Assembly (NCBI RefSeq): GCF_004331345.1
Contig: NZ_SJJZ01000002.1
Location: 62,001-126,000 of the forward strand
Source: Kribbella soli
Lineage (GTDB): Bacteria > Actinomycetota > Actinomycetes > Propionibacteriales > Kribbellaceae
Length of the DNA stretch: 64,000 nucleotides
Reading direction: 5' to 3'
Made by a program: the position numbers and the translations under genes. The stretch's first letter is position 1, and the number at the start of each line of letters is the position of its first letter. Of the stretch, positions 59,046 through 64,000 are shown in pieces. The notes below the pieces were generated by a model. That model was not told the DNA's origin. It ran no database searches and worked only from the letters and a program-made list of their open reading frames with translations.

Positions 59046-59861
59046 ATGGACTCGTTGCGTACGACGCTCACGGGTGGGACCGCCTGCGACGTGTGCGGAC
59101 GTTTGCCGCACCCGCGGCGACTCCGGCTGACGCTGGCGAAGCTGGTGGCGATCGCTCCGGTGGAGCTGGCCTTGCACGCGGTGGTGCTCGCCGCGCATCC
59201 GCCGTACCTGGTCTCGGTCGGCGTTCTGGCGAGCGTGACGACGGCACTCGTCATCTGGGTGGTCGAGCCGTCGACGATGCGGCTGCTGCGGTCCTGGCTG
59301 CATGCTCCGACGACTCGGCCGCGGCACGGGATCGGCACGCTGTGGCGGATTCGCGTGACGCTCGACGATCGGGCGGGAACGCTGGAGAGCGTTGCCCGGC
59401 AGCTCTCCGTCCTGGACGCGAACATCCTGGGGCTGCACGTTCATCCGGTCGACGACGGAGTGCGGGACGAACTGGTGGTCTCGACGCCGGATGACGTCAC
59501 GGCCGCTGACCTGGAGCTTGCGATCGAGTCGGGCGGCGGGCGGGAGACGCACGTGTGGCCGACGACCGCGTTGGCGTTGGTGGACGGCCAGACGAAGGCG
59601 TTGAGTCTGTCGGCCCGCGTGGTGGCGGATCCGGGCGAGCTGCCGCACGCGGTCGCCGAGCTGCTCGGTGCCCAGCTGGTCACGAATCGGGCGACGCTGG
59701 CGGGTCAGCTTCCCGACGACGGGACCGTACTGAAGGTGCCGTCGCCGTGGACCGGCCTGTTCGCGTTCAGCCGTCCGGGAGAACCGTTCACCCCGGCCGA
59801 GTCCGCCCGTGCCCATCGACTCGCCGAACTGGCGGAAGCCGCCCAAACCATCAACCGCTGA
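59046..59861 (+). CDS. ACT-domain membrane protein
   Basis: A 271-residue protein. Two hydrophobic helices (APVELALHAVVLAAHPPYLVSVGVL in pieces; TTALVIWVVEPSTMRLL) are followed by an ACT domain (LWRIRVTLDDRAGTLESVARQLSVLDANILGLHVHP in pieces; DELVVSTPDDVTAADLELAIESGG) and a second, more divergent domain. ACT domains bind amino acids or related small molecules. An N-terminal CDVCGRLPHPRR stretch could be a metal knuckle. Ligand and role are unknown. Convergent with the next gene, 7 bp between stops. Confidence 0.75.
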   Translation: MDSLRTTLTGGTACDVCGRLPHPRRLRLTLAKLVAIAPVELALHAVVLAAHPPYLVSVGVLASVTTALVIWVVEPSTMRLLRSWLHAPTTRPRHGIGTLWRIRVTLDDRAGTLESVARQLSVLDANILGLHVHPVDDGVRDELVVSTPDDVTAADLELAIESGGGRETHVWPTTALALVDGQTKALSLSARVVADPGELPHAVAELLGAQLVTNRATLAGQLPDDGTVLKVPSPWTGLFAFSRPGEPFTPAESARAHRLAELAEAAQTINR

Positions 59862-59868
59862 GCCCGCC

Positions 59869-60363
59869 TCAGTTGCGGTGTGGTGAGGCGGTGGGGAAGA
59901 GGATCGGCTGAACGATCTCGATGCGGGTTCCGACGCGGTAGCAGGTGGGGAGGTCGTGGTAGATCTCCCAGCTGTCCCCGGTCGCGACCGCTTCCTCGGT
60001 CTCCAGCCAGTCCTGGACGGCGTGGTAGCTGAGCGGGAGTTTCTCGTCCGGGTCGGTGTGCCAGACGGCGAGCACCGGTCCGGCAGGCAGGGAGGAAGCT
60101 TCGATCTCCCCGGTGTTGGCGATCGGCGCGCGGACCGGGAAGCCGGCCTCGGCCTCGATCACGCCGCCGGGCAGCGGGTGCCAGCGGGCGAACGGATAGC
60201 CGGTCGGAGCGATGCCGTGGTGCCGCAGATGCTCGGCCACGACCGCACACGCCGACGGAACCCAGTCCTCCAACTGTTCAGGGACAAGGTGACCCCGCCG
60301 GACGGCGGTCAGTTCGTCGCTGTGAAATCTCACCTGGGGCATCGGTGCATCACCATCACTCAA
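59869..60363 (-). CDS. GyrI-like small-molecule-binding domain protein
   Basis: A 164-residue protein resembling the GyrI-like/AraC effector-binding domain: HHGIAPTGYPFARWHPLPGGVIEAEAGFPV (in pieces), IEASSLPAGPVLAVWHTDPDEKLPLSYHAVQDWLE, and SWEIYHDLPT-RIEIVQPI near the end. The TTG at 60363 is proposed as the start because it overlaps the upstream stop as TTGA, continuing the chain of 4-nt overlaps; ATG 60342 (MPQVRFHSDE) is an alternative. Same strand as two redox-type genes upstream. Confidence 0.75.
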   Translation of the reverse strand: MSDGDAPMPQVRFHSDELTAVRRGHLVPEQLEDWVPSACAVVAEHLRHHGIAPTGYPFARWHPLPGGVIEAEAGFPVRAPIANTGEIEASSLPAGPVLAVWHTDPDEKLPLSYHAVQDWLETEEAVATGDSWEIYHDLPTCYRVGTRIEIVQPILFPTASPHRN

Positions 60364-60713
60364 TGTACGTCGGCAGCCGACACTTGGATACCGAGGGCGA
60401 CCCGGCCGAGAGCGCGCAGGGCGGCCACCGTCTCCGCGATCCGCTGATGCGACGCGCTGGAGTGGACGGTCCGGAACAGCTCGTCGCGGTCGTCCTCGAG
60501 GCCGTCGAGCAGGTGTTCGATCTCGGTCACCACGGCGTCGTACGGCGGCTGAGCGGTCAGCAGCGGCAGGATGTGGCCGCGGAAGGCGACGAGGGTGTGC
60601 TGGGCCTCGGCCAGCCGGCGCTCTTCGAGGAACCAGCTGTCGGACGCGCTGGTCGCGGCGAGGTTGCCGAGGTCGGCCTCCCAGCGGTCGATCTCCTGGC
60701 GCATCGTGGTCAT
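60360..60713 (-). CDS. Small helical protein of the Acg/nitroreductase operon
   Basis: A 117-residue, mostly helical acidic protein (MTTMRQEIDRWEADLGNLA; EERRLAEAQHTLVAFRGHIL; LLDGLEDDRDELFRTVH). I do not recognise the family. Its ATG overlaps the nitroreductase stop (60710-60713) and its stop overlaps the following gene, so it belongs to a three-gene operon headed by the nitroreductase, which has a DosR-like box upstream. Confidence 0.65.
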   Translation of the reverse strand: MTTMRQEIDRWEADLGNLAATSASDSWFLEERRLAEAQHTLVAFRGHILPLLTAQPPYDAVVTEIEHLLDGLEDDRDELFRTVHSSASHQRIAETVAALRALGRVALGIQVSAADVH

Positions 60714-61681
60714 GACTGCTCCTTCAGGAAGTCGGCGAGCGGCCGGCGCGCTGTCGCGGAGCCTGGTCGATGGTGGCCGAAGCGGATGATCATGTGGGCG
60801 TGGCCGGGCCGTCCCGTGAGGCGCTGGACCTTGGCGCGCAGGTCGTCGAACTCGAGCGGCTGGTTGAGGAACGAGGCGCTGACACCTGCCCGGGTCGCGG
60901 TGAGCAGCACGCGTTGGAGCGCTGCGCCTGCCGCTACCTGGTCGGAGGGCTCGTCGAAGTCGGTCGAGAGTACGGCGAGGTCCGGGTGCTGTTCGAACGA
61001 CTGCTCTGCCCGTACGCGGTCGGTCGGCCGGGTCGCCATGTCGCGGACAGCCGCCGGATAGGTGGCGGAGCGCGGGCCGAGCGCCGAGCTGGGAATGCCG
61101 TCGTCGGTTCGTTCGCCGCCGACCCAGTGCGCGCGTTCGGCGCGGCGGTGCCAGTCGCCGATCTCGCGCAGGTCGGTGTCGAGCACCAGATCGAGGACCG
61201 TCCGGACATCGTCGTCGGCGAGCCAGGTCAGCTGCGCGCCCTCGGGATACGCGGCCTGCATCAGCGAGACGCGCGTGCCCTCGGCTACCGCGGTGGCATC
61301 CGACGGGTTCCGGTCGGTGTGGCGATAGGGGATCTGAGCGGCGAGATCGCACAGCTCGTCGTTCCGGGCGGCGGTCGGCTCGATCACGATGCGGGCGAGC
61401 AGATCGGGTTCTTCACTCGGGTACGGCGCCAGCCCGAACCAGGTGCCGTACCCGAGCGTCTCGGCCGCGCAGCGGAGGTTGAAGGTGGCGGCACCGGCGG
61501 CGATCCGCATCGCGCGGCCGGTCGGGTCCTCGGCGGGAAGCGTGCGGGATCCGTCCAGGTAGACGTCGATCACGTGCCCGTCGATCTCGAACCGCCACGG
61601 CTGGGTGTTGTGCATGCTCGGCGCGGCCACGGCGGCCGCGAGCAGTACGTCGATGTGCTCTTTCGGCAGCTGATCGGTCAT
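60710..61681 (-). CDS. Acg-family FMN-binding nitroreductase (Rv3131-like)
   Basis: A 323-residue protein of the Acg group of nitroreductases: VLLAAAVAAPSMHNTQPWRFEI at the N-terminus is diagnostic, followed by MRIAAGAATFNLRCAAETLGYGTWF, and LQRVLLTATRAGVSASFLNQPLEF plus RPGHAHMIIRFGHH in the C-terminal half. Family members bind FMN, often lack one flavin-lid subdomain, and belong to the DosR dormancy regulon in mycobacteria. ATG 61681 starts MTDQLPKEHIDVLL. A DosR-like box lies 50 bp upstream. First gene of a three-gene operon. Confidence 0.88.
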   Translation of the reverse strand: MTDQLPKEHIDVLLAAAVAAPSMHNTQPWRFEIDGHVIDVYLDGSRTLPAEDPTGRAMRIAAGAATFNLRCAAETLGYGTWFGLAPYPSEEPDLLARIVIEPTAARNDELCDLAAQIPYRHTDRNPSDATAVAEGTRVSLMQAAYPEGAQLTWLADDDVRTVLDLVLDTDLREIGDWHRRAERAHWVGGERTDDGIPSSALGPRSATYPAAVRDMATRPTDRVRAEQSFEQHPDLAVLSTDFDEPSDQVAAGAALQRVLLTATRAGVSASFLNQPLEFDDLRAKVQRLTGRPGHAHMIIRFGHHRPGSATARRPLADFLKEQS

Positions 61682-61731
61682 GAGGTCCACCTCCAGCTTC
61701 AGCTTCGCCGGAGAAGCGTGGGTGGCGCAGC

Positions 61732-61744
61732 GGGCAAGAGTCCC
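61732..61744 (-). promoter_or_regulatory. DosR-like box upstream of the nitroreductase
   Basis: On the minus strand TCGGGACTCTTGCCCG; the left half GGGACT fits the DosR/DevR consensus TTSGGGACTWWAGTCCCSAA, the right half only partly. It lies about 50 bp before the nitroreductase start. A better box is at 62285-62298. Confidence 0.4.
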
Positions 61745-61774
61745 GACCTGGTGGGCCGTTCGGCCGTCATCCGC

Positions 61775-61792
61775 CCACGGCACGAGCCGTGG
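61775..61792 (-). terminator. Hairpin after the PNPOx-like gene
   Basis: CCACGGC, loop ACGA, GCCGTGG: a perfect 7-bp GC-rich stem just 5 bp past the stop of the minus-strand gene at 61797. There is no U-run, as usual for high-GC actinobacteria. Confidence 0.5.
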
Positions 61793-61796
61793 TGAG

Positions 61797-62249
61797 CTAC
61801 CGGAAGCGCGGACGCCGGCCCCACGGGACCAGGCGGCGGCCATGGAGGGACTCGATGCCGAGCCGGACGAGCTGCGGCTCCTCCATCGGCATCCAGGAAT
61901 GCAGGGCCAACGTACGGCGCAACGCGGCGGCCTCGTCGTCCGTGACCACGGACAGGTGCCCGATCGCCGTCACCGTCCACCCGATGTGCCGCTCCCCATC
62001 GACCTCGTCGGCCTCGAACGCGACCACATCACCCCGCTCGGCGGCCCGGAACTTGTCGCCCTGGCCGGTGCTGAACACGATCGTGTCCTCGTCGACGACG
62101 AAGTTGACCAGGCGGACCGCCGGCAATCCGGCATCCGTGTAGACCAGCCTGCCGAGCGGAACCGACGCGAGCAGCCGCAGACAGTCCGCCGGCCCGATGA
62201 TCTCCAGGCGGGATCTGTCGAACTGATGCACTGTCCCGAATGTGTCCAC
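61797..62249 (-). CDS. Pyridoxamine 5'-phosphate oxidase-like flavin/F420-binding protein
   Basis: A 150-residue split-barrel protein: SVPLGRLVYTDAGLPAVRLVNFVVD, DTIVFSTGQGDKFRAA, VVAFEADEVDGERHIGWTVTAIGHLSVV (quoted in pieces: IGWTVTAIGHLSVV). This is the PNPOx-like family whose members bind FMN or F420 and which often belongs to DosR-type regulons. GTG 62249 gives MDTFGTVHQFDRS. A good DosR-like box (62285-62298) lies 35 bp upstream in the gap to the divergent SulP gene. Confidence 0.85.
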   Translation of the reverse strand: MDTFGTVHQFDRSRLEIIGPADCLRLLASVPLGRLVYTDAGLPAVRLVNFVVDEDTIVFSTGQGDKFRAAERGDVVAFEADEVDGERHIGWTVTAIGHLSVVTDDEAAALRRTLALHSWMPMEEPQLVRLGIESLHGRRLVPWGRRPRFR

Positions 62250-62284
62250 GGATCAACAGTCCGGCGACTTCGAGCGTGGAAGTA

Positions 62285-62298
62285 GGGCCGAAAGTCCC
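62285..62298. promoter_or_regulatory. DosR-like box between PNPOx and SulP genes
   Basis: GGGCCGAAAGTCCC (minus: GGGACTTTCGGCCC, with C before and TA after). It matches the DosR core GGGACTWWAGTCCC in 12 of 14 positions by eye. The site lies in the 87-bp divergent gap and could serve both genes. Confidence 0.55.
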
Positions 62299-62336
62299 GA
62301 GGAGGAAGGACACTGTTTGCCGAGAGGGGGTGGAGT

Positions 62337-64000
62337 TTGACGATTCCCGGAGTCGAGACGCTGCGGCAGTATCAGCGGGGCTGGTTGCGGGCCGACGTAC
62401 TCGCTGGGCTCACTGTCGCGGCGTACTTCGTGCCGCAGGTGATGGCGTATGCGCAGCTCGCCGGCCTGCCGGCGGTGACCGGGTTGTGGGTCGCGCTCGG
62501 TCCGTTGGTGCTCTACTTCTTCCTTGGGTCGTCACGGCTGCTGTCGCTCGGCCCGGAGTCGACGACGGCGCTGCTCACGGCCACCGCGATCGGACCGCTC
62601 GCGGCTGGTGATCCGGTGCGGTACGCCGGGTTGGCCGCCGTGCTAGCACTGCTAGTGGGAGCGATCTGTCTGGTCGGGTGGGCGGCGCGGCTCGGGTTCT
62701 TGGCGGATCTGCTGTCCAGACCGGTCCTGATCGGCTACCTGACCGGTATCGCGGTGATCATGATGACCGGCCAGCTGGGCCGGCTCACTGGTGCTCCCGT
62801 CAAAGGTGACTCGCCCCCGGCGGAGGTGGTGTCCGCGGTCCGGCTGATCGGTGACTGGAAGCTCGCTCCGGTGCTGTTGTCGGTGGCGGCTCTGGCGTTG
62901 CTGCTCGCCTTGGCTCGCTGGACGCCGCGCATACCTGGCCCGCTCGTCGTGGTGGCGCTAGCAGCGCTAGTGACTTGGGCGGCTGATTTGGGTGACAAGG
63001 GAGTGGCACTGGTCGGTTCGATTCCGAGCGGTCTGCCCGTGCCGCACCTACCCGAGCTGTCCGTGCATGACCTTGGCCTGCTCGTGCTACCCGCGGTGGG
63101 CGTCGCTCTGGTCGGCTACACCGACGTGGTGCTCACCGCCCGCGCGTTCGCGAGTCGCGGTTCAGGCGAGCGCATCGACCCAGGCCGCGAGCTGCTCGTA
63201 CTCGGGCTGGCCAACGTCTCTGCCGGCCTCGTACGCGGCTTCCCGATCAGCAGCAGCGGCAGCCGTACTGCCCTCGCGGACGCCTCCAACGCGAAGAGCC
63301 AGGTCTACTCGCTGGTGGCCGCGCTGGCGATCGTAGCGACGCTGCTCTTCGCCGGCCCGCTGCTCGAGACGTTCCCGATCCCCGCGCTCGGCGCCTTGGT
63401 CGTGTACGCCGCGCTGCGCCTGATCGAACTGGGGGAGTTCCGTCGCATCGCGACGTTCCGTCGCAGTGAGTTCCTGCTGGCGGTGGCAACGACCGTCGGC
63501 GTGGTCGCGCTCGACGTCCTGTACGGCGTACTGGTCGCGGTTGCGCTGTCCGTCCTCGACGTACTGCGGCGCGTCGCCCGGCCGCACGACGGGATCCTGG
63601 GCTACGTGCCCGGGATCGCGGGGATGCACGACGTCGACGACTACCCGGATGCACGGCCCGTGCCGGGTCTGGTCGTGTACCGGTACGACTCGCCGTTGTT
63701 CTTCGCGAACGCCGAGGACTTCCACCGCCGCGCGCTGGCGGCGGCCGACGAGGCGACGACCCCGGTGCGCTGGTTCCTGCTGAACACCGAGGCGAACGTG
63801 GAGATCGACATCACCGCGCTCGACGCCCTCGACGCACTGCGCGAGGACCTGAAGTCCCGCGGCATCGTCCTGGCTCTCGCCCGAGTCAAACAAGACCTCC
63901 GCGACGACCTGGACAACGCCGGCTTCCTCGACCGCCTTGGCCCCGACCGCGTCTTCTACACCCTCCCCACCGCGGTCGAAGCCTTCCGCAACCAGCCACC
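62337..64000 (+). CDS. SulP-family anion transporter with STAS domain, 3' end outside window
   Basis: Reading from TTG 62337 gives an open frame of about 554 codons to the window end. It is a SulP permease: RADVLAGLTVAAYFVPQVMAYAQLAGLP at the start (in pieces), LGPESTTALLTATAIGP, LSRPVLIGYLTGIAVIMM, GFPISSSGSRTALADASNAKSQVYSLVAA and the cytoplasmic STAS part VVYRYDSPLFFANAEDFHRRAL with LNTEANVEIDITALDAL. It transports sulfate, bicarbonate or similar anions. GAGAGGGGG lies 6 nt before the TTG. The frame is still open near the usual C-terminus, so only a few residues are missing. DosR-like box upstream. Confidence 0.9.
   Translation, partial: MTIPGVETLRQYQRGWLRADVLAGLTVAAYFVPQVMAYAQLAGLPAVTGLWVALGPLVLYFFLGSSRLLSLGPESTTALLTATAIGPLAAGDPVRYAGLAAVLALLVGAICLVGWAARLGFLADLLSRPVLIGYLTGIAVIMMTGQLGRLTGAPVKGDSPPAEVVSAVRLIGDWKLAPVLLSVAALALLLALARWTPRIPGPLVVVALAALVTWAADLGDKGVALVGSIPSGLPVPHLPELSVHDLGLLVLPAVGVALVGYTDVVLTARAFASRGSGERIDPGRELLVLGLANVSAGLVRGFPISSSGSRTALADASNAKSQVYSLVAALAIVATLLFAGPLLETFPIPALGALVVYAALRLIELGEFRRIATFRRSEFLLAVATTVGVVALDVLYGVLVAVALSVLDVLRRVARPHDGILGYVPGIAGMHDVDDYPDARPVPGLVVYRYDSPLFFANAEDFHRRALAAADEATTPVRWFLLNTEANVEIDITALDALDALREDLKSRGIVLALARVKQDLRDDLDNAGFLDRLGPDRVFYTLPTAVEAFRNQP

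Noticed and set aside
57060..59846. 928-codon minus-strand frame over lhgO, peptidase and ACT genes
   Set aside because: Covers three well-supported plus-strand genes and has low-complexity composition.

Overview
This 64-kb window is GC-rich chromosomal DNA, densely coding on both strands, with many ATGA/GTGA stop-start overlaps and frequent GTG or TTG starts. The gene families (STAS/SpoIIE-type stress signalling, KdpDE-like two-component system, RNHCP protein, ECF sigma factors, actinobacterial-type urease operon, DosR-like boxes) point to a soil actinobacterium. A member of the Propionibacteriales such as Kribbella fits the codon style, but that placement is inference. No rRNA, tRNA, CRISPR array, insertion sequence or phage gene was seen; it reads as ordinary chromosome with metabolic and accessory modules.

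Left part (1-20.6 kb): a methyltransferase cut by the window edge, a radical-SAM gene remnant, a patatin-like lipase, an anti-sigma/phosphatase signalling pair (MASE1-PP2C-ATPase plus STAS), two aldo/keto reductases, and a long acyl-CoA dehydrogenase with a palindrome in its promoter. Next comes a potassium module: a KimA-like K+ importer, a KdpD-like kinase, a KdpE-like regulator and a divergent kinase-less DUF4118 sensor. Four phased direct repeats lie between the sensor and the importer. A DUF2461 gene, a truncated and a full phosphotransferase sharing a 174-bp duplication around a third phosphotransferase, and a giant membrane patatin follow.

Middle (20.7-48.5 kb): a lipoprotein hydrolase, a secreted alpha-amylase, a MerR-controlled ABC exporter with a clear MerR-type operator, and an RNHCP protein. 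An arsenic-resistance island follows: MFS and flavin monooxygenase on one strand; ArsR, an ArsR-ArsC fusion, an aquaporin and ArsC on the other. Two shared operator-like sites lie in it. Then two sigma-factor loci (one next to a PepSY membrane protein, one ECF41-type next to an FAD oxidoreductase), and a glucuronoxylan module (LacI, GH67, GH43, GntP permease) with a perfect 11-bp dyad between GH43 and GntP. A PadR/membrane pair and a secreted M43-type metalloprotease close this part.

Right part (48.5-64 kb): a complete urease operon, ureABCFGD, preceded by an NCS1 permease with a cysteine-rich tail, a MarR regulator and a divergent AmiC/UrtA-like binding protein without a signal peptide. The 367-bp gap between permease and ureA carries two similar hairpins and is the best candidate for an undescribed regulatory element. 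Then come an L-2-hydroxyglutarate oxidase, a NylC-type P1 peptidase and an ACT-domain membrane protein. Last is a small set (Acg-type nitroreductase, PNPOx-like protein, SulP transporter) with DosR-like boxes, suggesting a hypoxia or dormancy regulon.
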